From: JAMIFN01 sp035906235
Lineage (GTDB): Bacteria; Pseudomonadota; Gammaproteobacteria; Burkholderiales; Burkholderiaceae_C
Direction of reading: 5' to 3'
DNA length: 41,533 nucleotides
Assembly: GCA_035906235.1 (NCBI GenBank)
Contig: JAMIFN010000054.1
Location: 1 to 41,533 of the forward strand
Positions 32,121-39,460 of this stretch are shown one piece after another. The position numbers and the translations under genes are program-made. The notes under the pieces were generated by a model. That model did not search any database. It saw only the letters and a list, made by a program, of their open reading frames with translations, and was not told the origin of the DNA. The number at the start of each line of letters is the position of its first letter. Position 1 is the stretch's first letter.

Positions 32121-34657
32121 GCGACACCGTAACCGAACCTAAAAATGCTTTAGAACGCTATATCGCTTGGACAGCTAGGCAACTGATTGCCTTTCGCTGG
32201 CTGCTGGGTCTGGCCTTCTTATTGGTGACACTTGGCTTGGGCTATTCGCTCAAAGATCTGCGTTTTGATACCAGTTTTACCAAATTCATCCCGCAAAACC
32301 ATCCCTATATGTCGGCATTCTTGAAGAATTTCGACACCTTTTCTGGGGCCAACCGCTTGATGGTGAATGTGCGCTGGAAGGGGCAGGGCGACATCTTCAA
32401 TTCTGAGTACATGGATGTGCTGCACAAAGTCACCGACGATGTGTTTTATTTGGACACCCAGGGGGTCAATCGCGCCTCTGTCACTTCGCTCTACACACCC
32501 AATGTGTTTTATGTGGAGGTCACCGAACAGGGCTTCCAAGGCGAGGTGGTGATTCCATCAAACTTTGATGTCGCTAGCCTAGATGCTATGGATCGTGTGC
32601 GCGCCAATGTCCAGCGCTCTGGCCGCATCGGCACGCTGGTGGCCAACAATGTCAAAGGCTCTATGGTGCAAGCCGAGCTGATGAGCAAAACCAGTGAGGG
32701 CAAACAGATTGACTACCTCCAGCTGGCCGATAACCTCGAAAAAATCCGCGCCAAATACGAAAAAGAGCATCCCAATATTGCTATCGAGATGGTGGGTTTC
32801 ACCAATATCGTTGGCGCTGTCGCCACCGGTATTGCGGGTGAAAACGGTACCAAAATCGGCCTGCTGTTGCAGGATCCCAAGCTTAGTCAGGCACAAAAAG
32901 CCGAGCAAGCGGGCAAACTGTTTGCCGAGGGCCTCATCAACCCGCTGAAGCTGGGCGTGATTGGTTTCTTTATCTCGGCTTTTTTGATTACCACTATTTT
33001 GCTGTGGATTTATTCGCGCTCACTCAAGCTGACCCTGTTGGCTTTGCTGGTGGCGATGCTGCCCGTGATGTGGCTGTTGGGGATCTTGCCCATGCTGGGT
33101 ATGGGGGTCGATCCGATGTCCATCTTAGTGCCCTTCTTAATCTTCTCGATAGGGGTCTCGCACGCGGTGCAGATGACCAATGCTTGGAAGCATGAAGTGG
33201 CGCTGGGGCGCAGCTCTAAGCAGGCCTCAGAAAACGCCTTCCGTATGCTGGCCATCCCTGGCACGCTGGCGCTTTTGATGAATGCCTTGGGTTTTGCCGT
33301 CATCATGATGATCGACATTCCTGTGGTGCACGAGCTGGGCGTGACTGCCTGCCTTGGTGTGTCGCTGATGATTGTGACCAACAAGGCCATCTTGCCCATC
33401 ATCCTCTCACACTTGAAGCTGGAAAAAGCCGCGCGCGATGGCAACCCCGAAAAAGAAAGTAAACACAAACTTTGGTGGTGGGTATCTAGCTTTGCTACGC
33501 CCAAAATGGCTACTGCAGCCATCATAGGTGCGCTGCTGCTGCTGGGCTTCGGCACTTATAACGCACGCCATTTGCTCACGGGCGATATTGGCTCGGGCGC
33601 GCCTGAGCTGCGCTCGACCTCACGCTATAACCAAGACAATGACTCCATCGTCAAAAACTACTCTATCGGTATGGATGTGCTCTCGGTCTATATCGACACC
33701 AAAGTCCCCGATCAAGATGGCGCACCTGCTGATGCCTGCCTAAACTGGAATGTCATGAACGCCGTCGATCAGTTTGATCTGCGTATGCGCAATGTCGATG
33801 GTGTGCAGTCAGTGATTACCACCGCCTGGATCGCCAAAATCGCACTGGCGGCCAATAACGAAGGCAATCCGCGCTGGGCCAATCTGCCACGCGAGAGCCG
33901 CGCTTTAGGTACAGGTGTGAAGCAGTCAACGCCTGATATGGGCTTCAACAACGAGAACTGCAAAACCCTGAACATGATGGTTTTTTTGAAAGACCACCAA
34001 GCCAGCACCTTGAAACATGTGATGAGCGAAACCGCGAAATTTGTTGCTGAATACAACAAAGCCAATCCCGGTTTGGTTGACCCACAAAAAGGCATCTTGC
34101 GCTTTGAGCTTGCTGGCGGTAACGCTGGTGTGGCTGAGGCAACCAATGAAGCGGTAGAAAAAGCCGAGAAGCAGATGTTGGGCGCGCTTTTCCTGACCAT
34201 CATCGCGCTGTGTTTCCTGACTTTCCGCTCTTGGAAGGCTGTGGTCTGCATCATGGTGCCGCTGACCATCGTCTCCATCATGTGTAATGGCCTGATGGCG
34301 GTATTGGGTGTGGGCCTGAAAGTGGCCACCCTGCCCGTGGTGGCTCTGGGTGTAGGCGTTGGTGTGGATTACGGGATTTACCTGTTTGAACGCATCCAGC
34401 ACGAGATGAATGACAACGGCTCAGATCTGCGCACAGCCATCTACGAAGCCATGCGCCAGCGCGGTACAGCGGCGGTATTCACGGCCGTGACCATGACCAT
34501 AGGCGTGGCGACTTGGGCCTTCTCGGCGCTGAAATTCCAAGCCGATATGGGCATCTTGCTGGCCTTTATGTTCTTGGTGAATGTGCTGGGCGCGATTTTC
34601 TTGCTGCCAGCCATGGCTCACTTCTTGAAAGTCGGCAAACAGGGTGAAGCGGCGTAA
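32117..34657 (+). CDS. MMPL/RND-superfamily transporter
   Basis: 846 residues, two repeats of one helix, a large periplasmic loop and five helices, as in hydrophobe/lipid-type RND exporters (HpnN/MmpL-like). First-half core: FLITTILLWIYSRSLKLTLL and FLIFSIGVSHAVQMTNAWKH. Second-half core: LGALFLTIIALCFLTFRSWK and LGVGVGVDYGIYLFERIQHE, the latter with the acidic residue in the proton-relay helix. There is no separate MFP or outer-membrane factor next to it; the partner is the YCF48-like protein. Substrate unknown; adjacency to steroid genes makes a sterol or other lipid plausible. Confidence 0.88.
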   Translation: MSDTVTEPKNALERYIAWTARQLIAFRWLLGLAFLLVTLGLGYSLKDLRFDTSFTKFIPQNHPYMSAFLKNFDTFSGANRLMVNVRWKGQGDIFNSEYMDVLHKVTDDVFYLDTQGVNRASVTSLYTPNVFYVEVTEQGFQGEVVIPSNFDVASLDAMDRVRANVQRSGRIGTLVANNVKGSMVQAELMSKTSEGKQIDYLQLADNLEKIRAKYEKEHPNIAIEMVGFTNIVGAVATGIAGENGTKIGLLLQDPKLSQAQKAEQAGKLFAEGLINPLKLGVIGFFISAFLITTILLWIYSRSLKLTLLALLVAMLPVMWLLGILPMLGMGVDPMSILVPFLIFSIGVSHAVQMTNAWKHEVALGRSSKQASENAFRMLAIPGTLALLMNALGFAVIMMIDIPVVHELGVTACLGVSLMIVTNKAILPIILSHLKLEKAARDGNPEKESKHKLWWWVSSFATPKMATAAIIGALLLLGFGTYNARHLLTGDIGSGAPELRSTSRYNQDNDSIVKNYSIGMDVLSVYIDTKVPDQDGAPADACLNWNVMNAVDQFDLRMRNVDGVQSVITTAWIAKIALAANNEGNPRWANLPRESRALGTGVKQSTPDMGFNNENCKTLNMMVFLKDHQASTLKHVMSETAKFVAEYNKANPGLVDPQKGILRFELAGGNAGVAEATNEAVEKAEKQMLGALFLTIIALCFLTFRSWKAVVCIMVPLTIVSIMCNGLMAVLGVGLKVATLPVVALGVGVGVDYGIYLFERIQHEMNDNGSDLRTAIYEAMRQRGTAAVFTAVTMTIGVATWAFSALKFQADMGILLAFMFLVNVLGAIFLLPAMAHFLKVGKQGEAA

Positions 34658-34678
34658 ACGCAGCGTTGCCTGAAAAAG

Positions 34679-34712
34679 CCGCCTACGCGCACGATGCGCT
34701 AGGCGGTTTTTT
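34679..34712 (+). terminator. Rho-independent terminator after the RND gene
   Basis: CCGCCTA ... TAGGCGG with an inner GCGC/GCGC pairing, followed by TTTTTT. It starts about 20 bases after the RND stop and separates that operon from the ring-cleavage gene. Confidence 0.88.
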
Positions 34713-34793
34713 CTTGCGCTGGTGCAAATGGATGCCAGGTTTTTTCGCGCACAATGCGCCTTCCCCTGCTAAGAAAATATAGGAGCAATTGCA

Positions 34794-35693
34794 ATGACTA
34801 TGGATATTCGCGCACTGGCGTATTTGGTAGCCGAGACTACCGATGTGGCGGCTTGGAAAACCTATGCCGAGCAAGTTGTGGGCGCTATGACTGAGCCCAC
34901 AGCCGAAGGCGGTTTGTTGGTCAAAATTGACGAGCGCCAGCAGCGCATGGTGATCCGCCCGGGCAGCAGCAACCGCCTGCAAGCTTCGGGTTGGGAAACT
35001 TTGGGCAAAAATGAGTTTGAAGCCGCCAAAGCCGTGCTGCAAAAGCACGGCGTGGCTTATACCGAAGGCAGCAAGGCCGATTGCCAACTGCGCTGGGTCA
35101 CGGAGATGATCACTTTCCAAGACCCTGCGGGCAATACGCACGAGCTGGTCTGGGGCTTTAAATCGGACTTCATCCGCTTTGCCTCGCCCGTAGGCGTGCG
35201 CAGTTTTATCACCGGCGACCAAGGCATGGGCCATGTGGTGCTGCCCCTGGGCGCGCAATTTGCCGAAGGCAAAAAATTCCTGCAAGAAGTCATGGGCTTT
35301 GAAATGTCCGACATCATGAACTTCATGCCCGGCGGTCCCGAAGGCCCCGTGCTGCCGATTCACTTTATGCACTGCAAAAACCGCCGCCACCACAGCCTGG
35401 CCATTGCCGCCATGCCTGATCCATCTGGCTGCGTACACATGATGTTTGAAGTGCAAGACATGCCCGAAGTGGGGCGTGGCTTGGATCGCATGGCCGCCCA
35501 TGGCGTCAAGCTGATGGCGACCTTGGGGCAGCACACCAATGACCACATGATCAGCTTCTACATGAAAACGCCTTCAGGCTTTGCGCTGGAGTACGGCTAC
35601 AACGGCTATACCCCAGACTGGAGCGAGCACGCTGTGCACGAGTTCACCAAAGTCAGCCTCTGGGGGCATGATTTTTCAGTAGGCTTTAAGTAG
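34794..35693 (+). CDS. tesB: Extradiol ring-cleavage dioxygenase, TesB/HsaC type
   Basis: 299 residues, two vicinal-oxygen-chelate domains. The three iron ligands are in the expected places: His147 in GMGHVVLP, His200 in RRHHSLAIA and Glu266 in FALEYGYNG, compared with 146/210/260 in BphC. The C-terminal stretch CVHMMFEVQDMPEVGRGLDR is typical of the BphC/HsaC group. With ipdAB downstream, the best fit is the enzyme that opens ring A of 3,4-DHSA during steroid breakdown (TesB in Comamonas, HsaC in actinobacteria); a biphenyl-type substrate is less likely from context. AGGAG lies upstream. The gene has its own terminator. Confidence 0.85.
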   Translation: MTMDIRALAYLVAETTDVAAWKTYAEQVVGAMTEPTAEGGLLVKIDERQQRMVIRPGSSNRLQASGWETLGKNEFEAAKAVLQKHGVAYTEGSKADCQLRWVTEMITFQDPAGNTHELVWGFKSDFIRFASPVGVRSFITGDQGMGHVVLPLGAQFAEGKKFLQEVMGFEMSDIMNFMPGGPEGPVLPIHFMHCKNRRHHSLAIAAMPDPSGCVHMMFEVQDMPEVGRGLDRMAAHGVKLMATLGQHTNDHMISFYMKTPSGFALEYGYNGYTPDWSEHAVHEFTKVSLWGHDFSVGFK

Positions 35694-35730
35694 ACAGCAC
35701 GGCGCAGCATCGTGCGCCGCAGCCGCCTCA

Positions 35731-35750
35731 AGCCCCGCAAGGGGCTTTTT
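35731..35750 (+). terminator. Rho-independent terminator after tesB
   Basis: AGCCCC-GCAA-GGGGCT followed by TTTT, 38 bases after the tesB stop. A second hairpin (GGCGCA...TGCGCC, 35701-35718) precedes it. Confidence 0.88.
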
Positions 35751-35786
35751 GCTGAGCGGGCATTTGCTTTGCTATTAAAAGTAACT

Positions 35787-35828
35787 TGAATAAAAGGAGC
35801 TGTTAAGGCAGCTTTTACGGCTTATTTT
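35787..35828 (+). repeat. Interspersed repeat copy I
   Basis: AAAAGGAGCTGTTAAGGCAG then CTTTTACGGCTTATTTT. More diverged than the other copies. It lies between the tesB terminator and the ipdA promoter. Confidence 0.65.
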
Positions 35829-35946
35829 GCTGAAATGAGGCTTAAAAATAAGCCAAATTTTTCAGGTTTTCGTACTCGGCGCGCTGGGGTGGACTTATGG
35901 CTTGTTTTCTGCGCTAAGTTATTGATTTTATTAAATTTTACTGTGC

Positions 35947-35952
35947 TAGAAT
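35947..35952 (+). promoter_or_regulatory. ipdAB promoter, extended -10
   Basis: TGCTAGAAT gives a TG-extended -10 (TAGAAT at 35947-35952) with TTGATT about 19 bases upstream in an AT-rich stretch unlike the rest of the window. AGGAG for ipdA lies about 40 bases downstream. Confidence 0.55.
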
Positions 35953-36002
35953 GGCGCGCTGCCTAGTGCGGAGCACAGGATGTAATTTTTCAGGAGAAGA
36001 AA

Positions 36003-36878
36003 TTGGCAAATAAAGTCATGAGCGCAAAAGATGTGGTTGCGCAGATCCAAGATGGTATGACCATCGGTATTGGTGGCTGGGGCCCGCGCCGCAAGCCTAT
36101 GGCGCTGGTGCGCGAGCTGCTGCGCAGCGATGTCAAAGACTTGACCGTGGTGGCCTATGGCGGCGCCGATGTCGGCATGCTGTGTGCGGCAGGCAAGGTC
36201 AGAAAAGTGATTTTTGCTTTTGTTTCGCTCGACAACATCCCGCTGGAACCCTATTTCCGCGCCGCGCGCCAAGCTGGCAGCATCGCGGTGAGCGAAATCG
36301 ACGAAGGCCATATGCTTTTGGGCCTGCGTGCAGCGGCCTGGGGTTGCCCTTTCATTCCTAGCCAAATCGGCAACGGTACCGATCTGCTCAAAGTCAATCC
36401 CGATCTGAAAATCGTCGATTCCCCTTTTGACGACAAGCAATGGGTCGCCATGCCCGCCTTGAAATTGGATGTGGCGCTGATCCACGCCGACCGTGCTGAC
36501 AGCCGTGGCATTTGCCAAATCAAAGGCCCCGATATTTATATGGACGAGTGGATGGTGCGCGCGGCAAACAAGGCTTTTGTTAGCTGCGAAGAAATCGTCG
36601 AAAGCAACTTCTTCCACGCCGAACAAGAAGCCCGCGCTGTGTATTGGGAACGCTGCATGACCACAGGCGTGGTGCCTATGGCTGGCGGCGCGCATCCCAC
36701 ATCGTGCATGCCCGAATACGGCGTCGATATGGGGCATTTGAAAACCTATAACGCCAGCCCAAAAGACGGCGGTTGGGATAAATACTTCCAAGACTTCGTG
36801 GCCTGCAGCCAAGACGAATACATGCAAAAAATCGGCGGCATGGATGCGCTCAAAGCCCTGCCGAAAAAATCTTACTAA
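36003..36878 (+). CDS. ipdA: COCHEA-CoA hydrolase alpha subunit (IpdA)
   Basis: 291 residues, class I CoA-transferase fold. It matches the IpdA group of steroid degraders (N-terminal DGMTIGIGGWGPRRKPMALV, VVAYGGADVGMLCAAGKV, then VSEIDEGHMLLGLRAAAWG with Glu98/Glu101 where the family's catalytic glutamate is expected, and GPDIYMDEWMVRAA). With IpdB it opens the last steroid ring (COCHEA-CoA) in actinobacterial cholesterol breakdown; close homologues serve testosterone-degrading proteobacteria. The TTG at 36003 was chosen because AGGAG lies six bases upstream; an ATG at 36018 is an alternative. ipdB follows after 24 bases. Confidence 0.88.
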   Translation: MANKVMSAKDVVAQIQDGMTIGIGGWGPRRKPMALVRELLRSDVKDLTVVAYGGADVGMLCAAGKVRKVIFAFVSLDNIPLEPYFRAARQAGSIAVSEIDEGHMLLGLRAAAWGCPFIPSQIGNGTDLLKVNPDLKIVDSPFDDKQWVAMPALKLDVALIHADRADSRGICQIKGPDIYMDEWMVRAANKAFVSCEEIVESNFFHAEQEARAVYWERCMTTGVVPMAGGAHPTSCMPEYGVDMGHLKTYNASPKDGGWDKYFQDFVACSQDEYMQKIGGMDALKALPKKSY

Positions 36879-36902
36879 TCGCCGCAGCAGGAGTTTAAAA
36901 AA

Positions 36903-37676
36903 ATGACGACAGAAATCACTTTGGTTGACCGCATCATTTGCGCCGCTGCCCTAGCTTGGAAAGACGATGGCGAAGTGCTGGCTACCGGTATTGGCGTAGT
37001 GCCCCGTTTGGCCGCCTCGCTGTGCATGAAAAGCATCAACACCGATTTGATGATGACAGACAGCGAAAGCTGGATGGTGAGCGAGCCTGTGCCGCTGACC
37101 AATAGCTGTGCCTCTGCCAACATCCCGCGCGAAGGCTGGATGGGCTTTACCCGCATTTTTGACAATGTCTGGTCAGGCAAACGCCACGCCATGGTTGGCC
37201 CAACGCAAATCGACAAATTCGGCCAAGCCAATATCTCCATGATTGGCGCTGACTACAACAAACCCAAAGTGCAAATGCTGGGCGCGCGCGGTTTTCCGGG
37301 CAACTCCATCAGCCATGCCAACTCTTTCTTTGTGCCCAAACACAGCAAAAATGTGTTTGTTGAAAAAGACGAAGTTGATATGGTCGCCTCGGTAGGCTAC
37401 AACCCCGCGCGTATGCTGCGCGGCCACAGCATTGAAGATGTGGATGTCCGTTTGGTGTTCACCAACCTGGGCGTGTTTGACTGGAAAGGCGCGAATCACG
37501 GCCTGCGTTTGCTGGCGCTGCACCCCGGCGTGACGGTGCAAGATGTGATCGACAACACGGGCTTTGCGGTGGAAATCCCCGCCAATGTGCCCGTGACGGC
37601 TGACCCCACGCCTGAGCAAATCGCCATCTTGAATGCGCTGGACCCTAAAGGTTTCCGCAACTTCGCACTGGGTTGA
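36903..37676 (+). CDS. ipdB: COCHEA-CoA hydrolase beta subunit (IpdB)
   Basis: 257 residues, CoA-transferase beta-type fold and partner of IpdA. Recognisable IpdB features: LVDRIICAAALAWKDDGEVL, MMTDSESWMVSEPVPL, MGFTRIFDNVWSGKRHAMVG, PTQIDKFGQANISMIG, GARGFPGNSISHANSFFVP and the end LNALDPKGFRNF. A ribosome site (GCAGGAG) lies ten bases before the ATG. The gene is co-transcribed with ipdA. After it the cluster is broken by an unrelated lipoprotein gene. Confidence 0.88.
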   Translation: MTTEITLVDRIICAAALAWKDDGEVLATGIGVVPRLAASLCMKSINTDLMMTDSESWMVSEPVPLTNSCASANIPREGWMGFTRIFDNVWSGKRHAMVGPTQIDKFGQANISMIGADYNKPKVQMLGARGFPGNSISHANSFFVPKHSKNVFVEKDEVDMVASVGYNPARMLRGHSIEDVDVRLVFTNLGVFDWKGANHGLRLLALHPGVTVQDVIDNTGFAVEIPANVPVTADPTPEQIAILNALDPKGFRNFALG

Positions 37677-37717
37677 TTTAAACGGTAATTTGGATAGAAA
37701 AACATCAAGGAGAAAAT

Positions 37718-38761
37718 ATGAAGCGTATGGGAACTTTGCTCTTGCTGACAGGAGCCGTTTTATTGTCGACAGGTTGCGACAAGGTGAGCAAAAAATTTGC
37801 TTCAGAAGACTCGTGTTCTAGCGAGGTGGCAAAGAGCACCATACGCGACATATTTGTGGATGCTATTGAAGAGAGTGCGCGTGCGGAGAATAAGCAAAAC
37901 GCAAATGATGTGAGTGCTTTGCGTTTTGACTTGGCCAAAATTCGCGCAACGGCGAGCAATATTGGGGTCGTTCTAGAGGATGTGATTACCACCCAAAAAG
38001 ACCCCAATAGCAGCAAGAAATTCTGCGAAGCACAGCTGACGCTGACGATTCCAGATGCGGTGCTCGATGACGCCAATGCGCTGCGCAAGGATGTGAACGA
38101 AAGCAGTATCAGCAATGTGGCCGAGGATGCGGGGTTTCGTGTTGATTTGAATAAGTTTAAGAACAAAATTTCATACAGTGTTCAACCAACGGATTCTGGG
38201 GATAAGGTTTATACGACGATAGAGGGCGCAGACCACTTCGCGGATTTCCTTGCTTTAACAGTGAAATATGCGGCGTTGAAAGCATTACGCTCGGAAAGTT
38301 CAGGGGCTTCGACACAAAAGGCGCAGGAAGCCTTAGCGCAAAAACAGGCAGCAGCCGCTACGACGGCTGAGGACGAATGTGGCGATGGATGCGAGCCACC
38401 TGAAGGCATCTATGAGCAAGCTTCCAACGCAAACGCTGAGCAAGATTTCTTGCAAAAAATCGGCAAATCAGTCCCAGGAGCCTTGCTGCAGCTCCCTAAA
38501 AATGTGAATCTGCGCTCTGGCCCTGCTTCCTCGCAAACCTTGGTCGCGCAACTTCAAAAGGGCAGTCAAATTCGAGTACTTAAAGACAAGGCGATACGAT
38601 CAGAAGATGATGGTACACAAACACCTTGGCTGGCCGTAGAGTTGGCTGATGGACCGTATTGTGCCCCGGCAGACATTGGCGCGCTGGCTGTGTGTCAGAA
38701 GTGGACGACGGGGCAGCCTATTTCTGGCTGGCTCTCCAGCAAAGCTTTTTTAAATCGCTAA
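37718..38761 (+). CDS. Lipoprotein with C-terminal SH3b-like domain
   Basis: 347 residues. Lipoprotein signal with lipobox LSTGC (Cys20); AAGGAG lies before the ATG. The N-terminal 170 residues are acidic and helical with a few cysteines and match nothing I recognise; a Gln/Ala-rich linker (KAQEALAQKQAAAATTAEDE) leads to a bacterial SH3 domain (NVNLRSGPASSQTLVAQLQK, then PISGWLSSKAFL). Codon use looks more AT-leaning than in its neighbours. It lies 41 bases after ipdB, inside the steroid gene set, with its own terminator after it, and looks like an insertion. A cell-envelope role is inferred from the lipobox and SH3b only. Confidence 0.72.
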   Translation: MKRMGTLLLLTGAVLLSTGCDKVSKKFASEDSCSSEVAKSTIRDIFVDAIEESARAENKQNANDVSALRFDLAKIRATASNIGVVLEDVITTQKDPNSSKKFCEAQLTLTIPDAVLDDANALRKDVNESSISNVAEDAGFRVDLNKFKNKISYSVQPTDSGDKVYTTIEGADHFADFLALTVKYAALKALRSESSGASTQKAQEALAQKQAAAATTAEDECGDGCEPPEGIYEQASNANAEQDFLQKIGKSVPGALLQLPKNVNLRSGPASSQTLVAQLQKGSQIRVLKDKAIRSEDDGTQTPWLAVELADGPYCAPADIGALAVCQKWTTGQPISGWLSSKAFLNR

Positions 38762-38799
38762 ATATTCACGGCGACATGCTTTACAACGCAATTTAGCTG

Positions 38800-38824
38800 C
38801 CCCGCCCTTGTGCGGGGTTTGTTT
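38800..38824 (+). terminator. Rho-independent terminator after the SH3b lipoprotein
   Basis: CCCCGC-ccttgt-GCGGGG followed by TTTGTTTT, about 40 bases after the stop codon. Confidence 0.85.
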
Positions 38825-38924
38825 TGGGCGCTGCACTTATCCCCGATAATCGCCCTTTGCATCAGGCTCTGGCTAATAAACAGCCGCCTGTGCCCCTAGA
38901 TTTACCCGCAAACCGAGAGAGACG

Positions 38925-39365
38925 ATGACTGATACCCTAGCCCCCGCTTTAGAGCCCGTATTGCCCGGTTGGTTCACCCTAGGCGACAAGCCCCAGCTGC
39001 TGGGCACGCGCTGCACCAGTTGCGGCACTTATTACTTTCCTAAGCTCACCACTTTTTGCAAAAACCCCACTTGCGAGGGCGAAGTGTTTGAAGAAGTACC
39101 GCTGTCGCGCACGGGCAAGGTTTGGTCATTCACCAATGCCAGTTACAAGCCGCCCGAGCCGTATATCGCGGCCGAGCCCTTTGAGCCTTATGCCATTGCT
39201 GCGGTTGAGCTGGATGCCGAGAAAATGATCATCTTGGGGCAGGTGGTGCGCGGCGTGGGCGTGGCCGATTTGAAGGCGGGCATGGCCATGGAGCTGGTGC
39301 TTGAACCCATACTCAAAGCCGATGGCAGCGAGGTGCTGACCTGGAAATGGAAGCCTGCAGCCTAA
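38925..39365 (+). CDS. DUF35 OB-fold/zinc-ribbon protein, thiolase partner
   Basis: 146 residues: N-terminal zinc ribbon (Cys30-x2-Cys33, Cys45-x4-Cys50 in RCTSCGTYYFPKLTTFCKN) and an OB-fold (SRTGKVWSFTNASYKPPEPY, FEPYAIAAVELDAEKMIILG). DUF35 proteins form complexes with SCP-x-type thiolases and aldolases, as ChsH2 does with Ltp2 in sterol side-chain removal. The thiolase-like partner is encoded next, 95 bases away with a repeat copy between them. Confidence 0.88.
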   Translation: MTDTLAPALEPVLPGWFTLGDKPQLLGTRCTSCGTYYFPKLTTFCKNPTCEGEVFEEVPLSRTGKVWSFTNASYKPPEPYIAAEPFEPYAIAAVELDAEKMIILGQVVRGVGVADLKAGMAMELVLEPILKADGSEVLTWKWKPAA

Positions 39366-39389
39366 GCTGTCCTTATTGGAATTTCAAGC

Positions 39390-39444
39390 ATGTTTTTGGC
39401 ATTTAAGGCCGTAAAACCTGCCTGAGTAGCTATTATTTTTGATA
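39390..39444 (-). repeat. Interspersed repeat copy J
   Basis: On the minus strand reads AGCTACTCAGGCAGGTTTT then ACGGCCTTAAATGCC. It lies between the DUF35 gene and the thiolase-like gene, probably inside one transcript. Confidence 0.82.
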
Positions 39445-39460
39445 CGAAATCGAGCAGAAT

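Larger units (their letters stand above)
35694..36002. other. Intergenic region tesB-ipdA
   Basis: 309 bases holding, in order, two hairpins including the tesB terminator, repeat copy I, and an AT-rich promoter segment with an extended -10. No small gene is supported. Confidence 0.7.

Noticed and set aside
34683..35546. Long open frame opposite tesB
   Set aside because: Antisense to a gene with its catalytic residues intact; His/Ala-rich translation typical of reverse-complement frames.
35946..36827. Long open frame opposite ipdA
   Set aside because: Antisense shadow of ipdA, without motifs.
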